64,000 nt of DNA from assembly GCA_963747005.1 (NCBI GenBank), contig CAVVDT010000008.1, forward strand, positions 372,001 through 436,000, given 5' to 3'. This document shows positions 44,927 through 52,669 of the stretch, piece by piece. Every line of letters starts with the position of its first letter. Position 1 is the first letter of the stretch. The translations under genes and the position numbers were made by a program. The notes below the pieces were generated by a model. The model was given only the letters and a program-made list of their open reading frames with translations, did no database searches and was not told the origin of the DNA. This DNA is from CAVVDT01 sp963747005. Its GTDB lineage: Bacteria; Pseudomonadota; Alphaproteobacteria; Rhizobiales; Aestuariivirgaceae.

Positions 44927-46885
44927 TCAGCTCGCCTTGCGCAGGAAGTCTTCCTGCATGGCACGGTATTCCGGCGCATAGGGCAGGCGGGTGATGGCCG
45001 CGGCCTCGGGCGTCAGGGCCACCAGATCGTCGCGGCTGATCTGGTGCGGGTTGCTATAGCCGAGCGCCCGGGTGAGCGCCGCGATCTGCCAGCGCACCCC
45101 TTCGAGGAAGCGGTGGATATTCTGTGCCTCGACCGGGACGTTGTAACGCTTCTCGTGCTCGGGGTCCTGGGTGGCGATGCCGGTGACGCAGGAGCCGACG
45201 TGGCATTGCAGGCAGGAGATGCACCCCCCTGCGATGATGGCCGAAGTTCCCATGGCCACCGCCCGGGCGCCGAGTGCCAGCGCCTTCATGGTGTCGATGC
45301 CGTCCTTGATGCCGCCCATCAGCACGATCGGCATGTCCTCATAGCCGCCCACTTCCTTCAGCGCATCGACCGCTTCCTGGATGGCCGAAAGGGTCGGGAT
45401 GCCGACGAATTCCAGCACCTCCACGCCCGCCGCGCCGGTCGAGCCCTGCATGCCGTCGAGTTCGATGAAGTCGAAGCCGTCCTTCCAGGCGATCTTGATG
45501 TCGTCGCGCACCCGGCCCGCCCCAAGCTTCACCGAGACGGGGATGCGGTAGCCGGTCGCCTCGCGGAATTCCTCGACCTTGATGACCAAGTCGTCGGCGC
45601 CCAGCACGTCGGGGTGGCGCGACGGCGAACGCAAATCGATGCCGGCCGGGATGCCCCTGATCTTGGCGATGGCGGGCGTCACCTTCTTGGCCATCAACTG
45701 ACCGCCGAGACCGGGCTTGGCGCCTTGCGAGATATAGATTTCAAGGCCGTTGGCCTTGTTCATGTCGTGGATGTTCCATCCCAGGCGCCCGGCGAGGCAC
45801 TGGTAGATGATCTGGTTGGCCTCTTCGCGCTGCTCCTTCGACATGCCGCCTTCGCCGGTGTTCTCGGAGATGTCCGAAAGCCGCGAGGCAATGGCCAGCG
45901 CCAGCTTGGCCGACTTGGACAGGGCGCCATAGGACATGGGTGCGATCATCACCGGCATGGAGAGCCTGATCGGCGCCCCGCCGCTGCGGCCGCCGACCTC
46001 GGTCCGGAGATCGACCTGCGACGGCAGGTCCGGATCAGCGGGGATGCCGGAGAGGTCGCGCTTGAAGGCGAGGTCGGAGAGATGCGGCATGGGCCGCGCC
46101 GCGCCATAGCCGCGGATGCGGTAGCGCCCGATCTGCGCCTTGACGTGGATGTCTTCCTGTACCTTGGGGTTCCAGTAGGCGCTGTCGCCGGAAGCCTCGA
46201 AGAAGGGGATCGGCCGGACCCGCGGTTCGCTGCGCGGATAGCGCAGCTTCTTGCCGGCATTGACGATCTTCTGGAACGAACCCTTGAAGGGGATCCGGTA
46301 GCGATCGAGGAAGGCGAGGAGTTCGTCGCGCTCCTCCGACGGCAGGTCGATGAGCATGGCATCGGTGCCGAGATCGGCCACCTTGCCGGCCACATAGATC
46401 TCACCGCCGGTCATGTCCTGTCCGACCTGCGGGCCGCTGTCGCCGAGGATGACGAGACGCCCGCCATACATCATGTAGCCGGCCATGAAGCTGGCATTGC
46501 CGCAGGCAAGGAGCGTTCCCTCCTTCATCACCTGCCCGGCACGCGAGCCGATATTGCCCTTGACCACCACCTCGGCACCGCGAATGGCGACACCGGCGAT
46601 GGCCGAGGCATTGCCGTTCACCACCACCGAGCCGTGCAGCATGTTGTCGGCGAGACCCCAGCCGACATTGCGCTCGACGATAAAGCGCGGCCCGTCCGTG
46701 AGCCCGGCGCAGAAATACCCCGCCGAACCCTTGATGGTGACGGTGATGGGGTGGGTCAGGCCGACGCCGATATGATGGCGCGCATCCGGGTTGAGGATGT
46801 CGACATCCTCGCCCTCGGCGCCAAACTTGCGAATGAGGTCGTTGGCCTCGCGGACCGGTGTTACGCTGAGGTCGATCGATGCCAT
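44927..46885 (-). CDS. Glutamate synthase-type subunit: GXGXG plus FMN domain
   Basis: The 652-residue protein joins a GXGXG beta-helix (about 30-230) to an FMN-binding glutamate synthase barrel (about 290-600). In the beta-helix, repeats such as GSAGYFCAGLTDGPR and VVKGNIGSRAGQVMKEG are visible. The barrel has the SENTGEGGMSKEQ and ISQGAKPGLGGQL segments. C-x5-C-x4-C in CISCLQCHVGSCVTGIATQ is the 3Fe-4S site. The archaeal-type split synthase and GlxC/GlxD and MgsB/MgsC (N-methylglutamate synthase) have the same parts as separate genes. Its start overlaps the glutaminase gene by 25 bases. Confidence 0.88.
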   Translation of the reverse strand: MASIDLSVTPVREANDLIRKFGAEGEDVDILNPDARHHIGVGLTHPITVTIKGSAGYFCAGLTDGPRFIVERNVGWGLADNMLHGSVVVNGNASAIAGVAIRGAEVVVKGNIGSRAGQVMKEGTLLACGNASFMAGYMMYGGRLVILGDSGPQVGQDMTGGEIYVAGKVADLGTDAMLIDLPSEERDELLAFLDRYRIPFKGSFQKIVNAGKKLRYPRSEPRVRPIPFFEASGDSAYWNPKVQEDIHVKAQIGRYRIRGYGAARPMPHLSDLAFKRDLSGIPADPDLPSQVDLRTEVGGRSGGAPIRLSMPVMIAPMSYGALSKSAKLALAIASRLSDISENTGEGGMSKEQREEANQIIYQCLAGRLGWNIHDMNKANGLEIYISQGAKPGLGGQLMAKKVTPAIAKIRGIPAGIDLRSPSRHPDVLGADDLVIKVEEFREATGYRIPVSVKLGAGRVRDDIKIAWKDGFDFIELDGMQGSTGAAGVEVLEFVGIPTLSAIQEAVDALKEVGGYEDMPIVLMGGIKDGIDTMKALALGARAVAMGTSAIIAGGCISCLQCHVGSCVTGIATQDPEHEKRYNVPVEAQNIHRFLEGVRWQIAALTRALGYSNPHQISRDDLVALTPEAAAITRLPYAPEYRAMQEDFLRKAS

Positions 46886-47778
46886 GTCTCGTAGGTCCCC
46901 GGTGCAGGTTCGGTGGTTTCCAGCGCCTTGCCCGGGAACAGCCGGTTGAGGGAAACTTCCTCGGACGCGATGGCGATGATCTTGTCGTCTTCGTATTTCA
47001 CCATCGGCTTGGCGGCGAGTCGATCCTTGGCGTAGCCGATTTCATCCTTGGTCGAGACGAGGAAGGAAAACGTCCCGTCCATATCCGCAATCGACGACTT
47101 CAGCGCATCCTTGAGGCTGACGCCAGCCTTGAGCTTGTCGGCGAGATAGACGGCGATGAGTTCGGAATCGTTGTCGGTGTTGAAGAAGTAGCCATTCTTC
47201 TCCAGCCGCCGGCGCATCTTGTAGTAGTTGGTGATCTGGCCGTTGTGGACGATGGAAATGTCGGCAAAGCCGGTCGCCCAGAAGGGATGCGAGGCTTCCG
47301 GCGCTACATCCGATTCAGTCGCCAGCCGCACATGGCCGATGCCATGGGTGCCTTCGAACTTGGCCACGTGATAGACATCGTCGACATTGTGGGCACCGCC
47401 CACGTCCTTGATGATATCGAGGCTTTCCCCGATGGAGGAAAGCTTGGCGGCATGCTCCATGTCGAAGGCGAACTTTTGCAGATCGCCGTCGAACTCGACC
47501 ACCACCCGGAAGGATGAGCCGATGCGCTCTTCCTCGATGATCTTGGCCTGGTACTGGCTGAGCTTTTCCCTGACCGCCTCGACCGCCTTTTCGGCCTCCG
47601 CCCCCTCGCCCACGATGAAACGCAGGCGCAACTGGCCGGGGGTCGATTCGTAATAAAGCGAGAACCCGGTCGAGTCGGGGCCGCGATGCTGGCAGCCGTC
47701 GAGCATCGAGATCAGGGCCTTGCCGACCGCAGCCTTGTTGACGGTGTCCTTGTAGAGAATGCCTGCAATGCCGCACAT
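46861..47778 (-). CDS. Class II glutamine amidotransferase subunit (GltB1/GlxB/MgsA type)
   Basis: The 305-residue protein begins MCGIAGILYKD, giving the N-terminal nucleophile Cys2, then GCQHRGPDSTGFSLY and IVHNGQITNYYKMRRRLEKNG of the Ntn-hydrolase glutaminase. It releases ammonia or donates an amide N for channelling to the synthase barrel. First gene of the operon. AAGGA lies ten bases before the ATG. The ORF is open further upstream but the nucleophile fixes this start. Confidence 0.92.
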   Translation of the reverse strand: MCGIAGILYKDTVNKAAVGKALISMLDGCQHRGPDSTGFSLYYESTPGQLRLRFIVGEGAEAEKAVEAVREKLSQYQAKIIEEERIGSSFRVVVEFDGDLQKFAFDMEHAAKLSSIGESLDIIKDVGGAHNVDDVYHVAKFEGTHGIGHVRLATESDVAPEASHPFWATGFADISIVHNGQITNYYKMRRRLEKNGYFFNTDNDSELIAVYLADKLKAGVSLKDALKSSIADMDGTFSFLVSTKDEIGYAKDRLAAKPMVKYEDDKIIAIASEEVSLNRLFPGKALETTEPAPGTYETWHRSTSA

Positions 47779-47848
47779 GGCGAAGGTTTCCTTTGCCTCG
47801 ATGTTCTGCCGCAAATTCCACATTTCCGGCAGCCCTCTGCTGGATGCA

Positions 47849-47877
47849 AAAATATCGTCTTGGGGGGAGTTTTGCAA
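47849..47877 (-). promoter_or_regulatory. Candidate sigma-70 promoter of the glutamate-synthase-like operon
   Basis: Read on the minus strand, TTGCAA (47877-47872) and TATTTT (47854-47849) are separated by 17 bases. Transcription would start near 47842, about 64 bases before the glutaminase ATG. The -35 hexamer is its own reverse complement and is shared with a plus-strand candidate. Confidence 0.45.
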
Positions 47878-47899
47878 TAATGTAGGTAAAAAATATTTT
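47872..47899 (+). promoter_or_regulatory. Candidate divergent promoter sharing the TTGCAA -35
   Basis: The same TTGCAA at 47872-47877 is followed 16 bases later by TATTTT (47894-47899) on the plus strand. The predicted start near 47906 would fall inside the ribosome site of the small ORF at 47912. Either this promoter or that ORF may therefore be spurious. Confidence 0.35.
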
Positions 47900-47911
47900 C
47901 TGGGAGGAAAT

Positions 47912-47983
47912 ATGCGACATGAGCGTCGGTGCCCATGCGCCGACTGGCTTCGCACTTGCATGGCGTCCCGACTGGTTCGATAG
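47912..47983 (+). CDS. Candidate 23-aa leader peptide
   Basis: GGGAGG lies five bases before an ATG opening a 23-codon frame that starts MRHERRCPCADWLRTC and ends with TAG at 47981-47983. It is rich in Arg (seven) and Cys (three), and the stop codon sits inside the CCCGACT/AGTCGGG inverted repeat. The FAD monooxygenase start follows 73 bases later. This layout is that of an attenuation leader, but no terminator with a T-run is visible, and conservation is untested. Confidence 0.35.
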   Translation: MRHERRCPCADWLRTCMASRLVR

Positions 47984-47988
47984 TCGGG
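47967..47988. promoter_or_regulatory. Inverted repeat CCCGACT-N8-AGTCGGG
   Basis: A perfect seven-base inverted repeat with an eight-base spacer in the divergent control region. It overlaps the stop codon of the small ORF. It could be a regulator operator or an RNA stem. Confidence 0.45.
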
Positions 47989-47990
47989 AT

Positions 47991-48002
47991 TGAATTAATT
48001 CA
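47991..48002. promoter_or_regulatory. Perfect 12-base palindrome TGAATTAATTCA
   Basis: A perfect palindrome of AT-rich sequence in otherwise GC-rich DNA, 54 bases before the monooxygenase start. Its size and symmetry fit an operator for a dimeric repressor. The regulator gene is not in this window. Confidence 0.45.
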
Positions 48003-48056
48003 TCTAAATCCGCAAGTTGCCCTGCAGGGCATAAATTCGGCAAGGGGTTGGACGGT

Positions 48057-49304
48057 ATGAAGGCACTGATCATCGGCGGCGGAATTGGCGGGCTGACGGC
48101 GGCGCTGTGTCTCCATCGGGCTGGAATCGAGGCCGAAATCTTCGAGCAGTCGGGCGGTATTCGCGAACTCGGGGTCGGCATCAACACCCTGCCCCATGCC
48201 ATCAAGGAACTGGCGGGGCTGGGCCTCTTGGACGCCCTCGACCGGGTGGCCATCCGCACCTTCGAGCTCATTTACCAGAACCGTTTCGGCCAGACCATCT
48301 GGCGCGAGCCGCGAGGCCTCGAAGCCGGCTACGACTTTCCGCAATTCTCCATTCACCGTGGCCGCTTGCAGGGCGTCCTCTACGATGCCGTCAAGGAGCG
48401 GCTGGGAGAAGGCGCGGTCAGGACCGGACATCGCCTGACCGGTTTCGATCAGGACGACGAGGGTGTCACGGCCCGCTTTACCCGTCGCGGCAATGGCGAG
48501 ATCGACATCCGCGGCGATTTCATGATCGCCGCCGACGGCATCCATTCGCTGGTGCGCAACCGCTTCTTTCCCGACGAGGGTTCGCCCTTGTGGAACGGCA
48601 TCATGCTGTGGCGCGGCGCCATCGAACACGCCCCCTTCATGACCGGGCGCTCGATGATCATCGCCGGCGGCATGGCCGCCAAGTTCGTGCTCTATCCCAT
48701 CTCCAACGAGACCTCCACGCCGGGCACCCAGCTCATCAACTGGGCGGTGGCCAAGAAGCTCTCCGACGGTGTCGCCCCGCCGCCCCGCCACGAGGACTGG
48801 AACCGCGAGGGCGATCTCGATGAACTCATCGCCCATGTGCGCGGGGCCTTCCATCTCGATGTGCTGGATGTGGACGAGCTCATCCGCGCCACCCCCAAAT
48901 TCTACGAATATCCCATGTGCGACCGCGACCCGCTGAAGCAATGGAGCCAGGGCCGGATAACGCTGTTGGGCGATGCCGCCCACCCGATGTACCCGGTCGG
49001 CTCCAACGGGGCGAGCCAGGCGGTCCTCGATGCCGTGGCGCTCGAACGCCATCTGGCATCGGGCTCACCCGTCGAGGCGGCACTTGAGGCCTATGACGCC
49101 GAGCGCCGGCCGGCCACCGCCGACATCGTGCGGCAGAACCGCTCCGGGGGTCCCGAACGGGTGATCGATGTCATCGAGGGACGCGCCCCTGACGGTTTCC
49201 AGCGCATCGAGGATGTGGCCAGCCACGCCGAGCGCGAAGCCATCGTCAAGGGCTATGCCAGCCTCGCCGGCTACGCCGTCAAGCAGGTGAACGTCAGGCG
49301 CTAG
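48057..49304 (+). CDS. FAD-dependent monooxygenase (PHBH/salicylate hydroxylase fold)
   Basis: The 415-residue flavoprotein starts MKALIIGGGIGGLTAALCLHRAGIEAEIFEQ (GxGxxG and the ribose-binding acidic residue). It has the DG motif MIAADGIHSLVRNRFF and the GD motif RITLLGDAAHPMYPVGSNGASQAVLDA, the three signatures of group A aromatic hydroxylases. The substrate is unknown. It is divergent from the glutamate-synthase-like operon and shares its control region. The ATG at 48057 is preferred to a TTG three codons earlier. Its stop codon adjoins a 111-bp repeat. Confidence 0.9.
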   Translation: MKALIIGGGIGGLTAALCLHRAGIEAEIFEQSGGIRELGVGINTLPHAIKELAGLGLLDALDRVAIRTFELIYQNRFGQTIWREPRGLEAGYDFPQFSIHRGRLQGVLYDAVKERLGEGAVRTGHRLTGFDQDDEGVTARFTRRGNGEIDIRGDFMIAADGIHSLVRNRFFPDEGSPLWNGIMLWRGAIEHAPFMTGRSMIIAGGMAAKFVLYPISNETSTPGTQLINWAVAKKLSDGVAPPPRHEDWNREGDLDELIAHVRGAFHLDVLDVDELIRATPKFYEYPMCDRDPLKQWSQGRITLLGDAAHPMYPVGSNGASQAVLDAVALERHLASGSPVEAALEAYDAERRPATADIVRQNRSGGPERVIDVIEGRAPDGFQRIEDVASHAEREAIVKGYASLAGYAVKQVNVRR

Positions 49305-49413
49305 ATCAGCATGCAATTGGGTGGAATCACCCAATTGCATAAAAGCTGATCGATTCCAGTATGTTGAGCATGATGTTATCCGAAAATTGGTTTCCACTTT
49401 TCGGCATCATGCT
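49303..49413. repeat. 111-bp double-hairpin intergenic element, copy B
   Basis: Same length and layout as 8622-8732: AGATCAGC start, TGCAATTGGGTG-ga-at-CACCCAATTGCA stem, then the GAGCATGATG...CATCATGCT hairpin. It fills the gap between two convergent genes. It overlaps the monooxygenase TAG at one end, and the slipin TGA (49407-49409) lies in its other end. Confidence 0.85.
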
Positions 49414-50201
49414 GCAGAACTGCCGCCGCCCGACGGCGATCCGGCCATCCTGCCGACGGCTGAAAGCGCATCCATGAGATCGGTCGGCAACGGCAAAACG
49501 ATGGTGTTTGTGCGGTCGGTGGCGATTTCCTGCATGGCGCCCAGATAGCGCAACTGCATGGACCCCGGTGCGCGCGCCATGATCTCGGCGGCCTCCACCA
49601 GCTTTTGCGCCGCCTGCTGCTCGCCCTCGGCATTGATGACCTTGGCGCGGCGGATGCGTTCGGCCTCGGCCTGCTTGGCGATGGCGCGGATCATGTTCTC
49701 GGAAATATCGACCTGCTTGATCTCGACATTCGCCACCTTGATGCCCCAGGCCTCGGTCTGGGCATCGAGGATGGCCTGGATGTCGGTGTTCAGCTTGTCG
49801 CGCTCGCCCAGCATCTCATCGAGCATGTGCTTGCCGAGCACCGACCTGAGCGTGGTCTGTGCCAACTGGCTGGTCGCCTCGAGGAAGTTCTCCACCTGGA
49901 TGACGGCCTTGTCGGCGTCAACCACGCGGAAGTAGAGGACGGCATTGACCTTGACCGAGACATTGTCGCGCGAGATCACGTCCTGGCTCGGCACATCGAG
50001 CACCACCACCCTGAGGTCGACCCGGACCATCTGCTGGATGTAGGGCAGCATCAGGATAAGCCCCGGTCCCTTGACCCCGGTGAAGCGGCCCAGCGTGAAC
50101 ATGACGCCGCGTTCGTACTCGCGAAACACCCGGATGGCCGATCCGAGGATGGAAATCGCCAGAACGGCGATCACCAGATAGACTGCCCAATCGATCAACA
50201 T
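49407..50201 (-). CDS. Slipin (SPFH/stomatin-like) protein
   Basis: The 264-residue protein has one N-terminal membrane segment (about 5-25) and an SPFH/band-7 domain (RGVMFTLGRFTGVKGPGLILMLPYIQ, VVVLDVPSQDVISRDNVSVKVNAVLYFRV). A charged coiled-coil stretch follows (NMIRAIAKQAEAERIRRAKVINAEGEQQAAQKLVEAAEIM). It scaffolds membrane microdomains and pairs with NfeD, which precedes it by 32 bases. The stop codon lies in the repeat element at 49303-49413. Confidence 0.92.
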   Translation of the reverse strand: MLIDWAVYLVIAVLAISILGSAIRVFREYERGVMFTLGRFTGVKGPGLILMLPYIQQMVRVDLRVVVLDVPSQDVISRDNVSVKVNAVLYFRVVDADKAVIQVENFLEATSQLAQTTLRSVLGKHMLDEMLGERDKLNTDIQAILDAQTEAWGIKVANVEIKQVDISENMIRAIAKQAEAERIRRAKVINAEGEQQAAQKLVEAAEIMARAPGSMQLRYLGAMQEIATDRTNTIVLPLPTDLMDALSAVGRMAGSPSGGGSSAA

Positions 50202-50233
50202 CGTCCTTCTCCCATGTTCTCAGGCCGCCGCCC

Positions 50234-51604
50234 TCAATCGGGCTCGACATCGAGGGTCAACCCGTCGCGCCCGACGATGCGGACGCTTGTTCCGACGGTG
50301 AGCGGTGTTTGCGCCCGTGCCCGCCAGCGCTCGCCCGAAACCCGCACCTCGCCTTCGCTGCCCGACCACGCGATCACCTCGCCCCTTGCGTGGGTGAGCG
50401 TCGCTTCGCCGGTGCTGGGCGGAAGCCGCCGCGTGCGCACCAGCATCCCCAGGACCAGCATCAAGAGGACCACGCTGACGGCGGTGGCACCCGCCACCAC
50501 CGGCCAGGCAAGGCGATAGCCGGGCGCATCGAAGGTCATCATCGCACCGAGTGCAAAGGCAATGACGCCGCCGATCCCGAGCGCCCCGAACGAGGGCACG
50601 AACGCTTCCGACGCCATCAGGCCGAGGCCGAGCAACGTGAGGCCCAGACCCGCCAGGTTGACGGGAATGATGCTCAGCGCCAGCAGACCGAGCAGCAGGC
50701 AGATGCTGCCGATCACTCCCGGTGCGAAGATCCCCGGGTGGGAAAACTCGAAGACGAGGCCCCAGACGCCGACCAGCAACAGGATGAAGGCGACGTTCGG
50801 ATCGGTGATGGTGGCGAGCAGCCGGGTGCGCAGGTCCGGTTCGAGGCGAACCACCTTCACCCCGGTCAGATCGAGCGTCCGCGCCGCGCCCCCGACCTGG
50901 ACCGTGCGTCCGTTGAGCTTTTCAAGCAATTGAGGAAGGTTGTCCGCCACCAGGTCGATGACGTTCAGTTTCAGCGCTTCGTCGACCGGCAGGCTGGCAG
51001 CCTGGCGTATCGCCTGTTCGGCCCAGTCGGCATTGCGTCCACGCAGTTTCGCCAGGCCGCGGATATAGGCGACGGCGTCGTTGGTGACCTTGGCGGCCTC
51101 GGCATCGGGGGGGCGGATCTGGTCCGGCTGAGCTTTTTGCGATGCATCCGGCTTGGGCGGCGAGAAGCCGCCGAAAAGACTGACCGGCGTCGCCGCCCCG
51201 AGATTGGTGCCCGGCGCCATTGCCGCCACCTGGCAGGCATAGAGGATGTAGGTTCCAGCACTTGCGGCACGCGCCCCGCCGGGCGACACATAGCCCACGA
51301 CCGGCACCGGCGAGGCGAGGATGGCGCGGATGATGTCGCGCATGGCACTGTCGAGCCCGCCGGGCGTATCCATGCGCAGCACCACGACGGCGGCGTGCTC
51401 TTCGCTCGCACGTTCAAGGCCGCGAACGATGTAATCGGCGCTGACCGGGCCGACGGCGCCCTTGAGGTCGAGCACATAGGCGCGGGGCGCCGCAGCGACG
51501 GCCAGCGATGTCGCAAGCATCCAGACCGCCACACCCAGCCACACCGCCACCTGGCGGCATCGCCGCCCAGCGCCATCCGGTTGAGGCAACTCGCTGTATG
51601 ACAC
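50234..51604 (-). CDS. NfeD-family membrane protease (ClpP-class, long form)
   Basis: The 456-residue protein has a signal/anchor (VWLGVAVWMLATSLAVAAA), a ClpP-like serine protease domain and four to five membrane helices (about 255-390). The C-terminal OB-fold NfeD domain is EATLTHARGEVIAWSGSEGEVRVSGERWRAR. In the protease domain, GYVSPGGARAASAGTYILYA carries the Ser nucleophile. Archaeal homologs cut stomatin C-termini, matching the slipin neighbour. I chose a GTG at 51604 so that the signal peptide has a basic n-region. An ATG exists only inside the signal, or far upstream. Confidence 0.87.
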   Translation of the reverse strand: MSYSELPQPDGAGRRCRQVAVWLGVAVWMLATSLAVAAAPRAYVLDLKGAVGPVSADYIVRGLERASEEHAAVVVLRMDTPGGLDSAMRDIIRAILASPVPVVGYVSPGGARAASAGTYILYACQVAAMAPGTNLGAATPVSLFGGFSPPKPDASQKAQPDQIRPPDAEAAKVTNDAVAYIRGLAKLRGRNADWAEQAIRQAASLPVDEALKLNVIDLVADNLPQLLEKLNGRTVQVGGAARTLDLTGVKVVRLEPDLRTRLLATITDPNVAFILLLVGVWGLVFEFSHPGIFAPGVIGSICLLLGLLALSIIPVNLAGLGLTLLGLGLMASEAFVPSFGALGIGGVIAFALGAMMTFDAPGYRLAWPVVAGATAVSVVLLMLVLGMLVRTRRLPPSTGEATLTHARGEVIAWSGSEGEVRVSGERWRARAQTPLTVGTSVRIVGRDGLTLDVEPD

Positions 51605-52012
51605 GTTCCGCTTTCCGCAAGGGCTTAAGTGCCCGGGCCAACCACGCGTGTGGCCGCTTGCTCGCACCAGCACGGATCGCCCGATGCCCCTTGAGATGGC
51701 CGGGCCGGCGCGATCAAACGCCATTGTGTACGCCGACTGCGTTTGTCTTATGACGAGCCTTGCCGTTCCGCAAGGACGCAACCGCCACGGCGCGAACGCC
51801 AGGTCTGTCTTGCCGCGGCGGACAAGCTTTGAAATCTTGCCGGTCAAGGCATGCCCGGAAGGTTTTGAAGCGGTTGTTCCGGCACCACCTGAAGCGATCC
51901 GAAGCGGCCGACCTTGGCGCTTGCCAGAGCATGGCATATCACCTATAAACCGCCCGGCTTTGGTTCAGGCAAGTGCTGGTCCGCTTTGCCGTTTTCACCA
52001 GCCAGATGGTGG
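51605..52012. other. 408-bp intergenic stretch before tRNA-Phe
   Basis: Apart from the tRNA promoter at 51921-51949 I see no gene or strong repeat. The nfeD promoter must lie in the left part on the minus strand, but no clear hexamers stand out. Confidence 0.5.
51921..51949 (+). promoter_or_regulatory. sigma-70 promoter of tRNA-Phe
   Basis: TTGCCA (51921-51926) and TATAAA (51944-51949) are spaced by exactly 17 bases. Transcription would start near 51956, 57 bases before the mature tRNA. Confidence 0.7.
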
Positions 52013-52088
<76 letters not shown>

Positions 52089-52669
52089 TCCCTTATGCCG
52101 CTTCCTGAAAAATCAATAACTTAGAGACCAGAATTGCCCCACCGCTTTCCGGCGTGGAGAAAAGCGGGGCAATTTTGTTCAATTTCTGTTTCCTCAAACC
52201 GTGCCATAGCGGCCGCTGCAAGGAACTTTTTGGCGGGCGTCGCCGAGGCGGCGGTTCGGGTAAATCCGGCAAAGGGCCGCGCGGCGGCAACGGTACCGTG
52301 ATGGTACCAAGTCACCGGCCACGTGCGGTTGCAGCGAGGATGCTGCGGCCAGTCGGAAATGACGTGCTTTCAAATTTCAAGGCATCACCAGTCGATGTAT
52401 CGGGCACGACTGACCGGCAAGCGCTTTCAGCCGCACAAATCCCGGCACGGACTGTTCAGCAGTCGTTGCGGCGTTGGAACCCGACAAAGCCGCCGCCCGG
52501 GTGAACGAGGGGCTGGTCAGAAGGTGGGGCACAGCGACAACAAGTTCTTTTCGGTCTTAACGAATACCTGATGCGTTCGATAAATTGCACCTGACGGGTT
52601 TAGCCGGAACTCAAACTCGCTCCGCTAGCCTTCATCCCAACAAAGACAAACGGGTGAAGGCGTCGGAGC
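52089..52669. other. 581-bp gene-poor stretch after tRNA-Phe
   Basis: After a terminator-like hairpin the sequence has short frames on both strands with no recognisable protein. Base composition varies more here than in the neighbours. I looked for an integrase fragment or a repeat of the tRNA 3' end and found neither. Confidence 0.5.
52134..52176 (+). terminator. Terminator-like hairpin after tRNA-Phe
   Basis: TTGCCCC (52134-52140) and GGGGCAA (52166-52172) pair over seven bases with an inner CCAC/GTGG pairing, then TTTT follows. It lies 45 bases downstream of the tRNA. Confidence 0.6.

Noticed and set aside
43660..44994. 444-codon plus-strand frame over the GltD-like gene
   Set aside because: Shadow of the minus-strand gene, which has clear Fe-S and nucleotide motifs.
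52089..52669. Phage integrase remnant after tRNA-Phe
   Set aside because: No translated frame shows integrase motifs (R-HxxR-Y), and no copy of the tRNA 3' end was found downstream.
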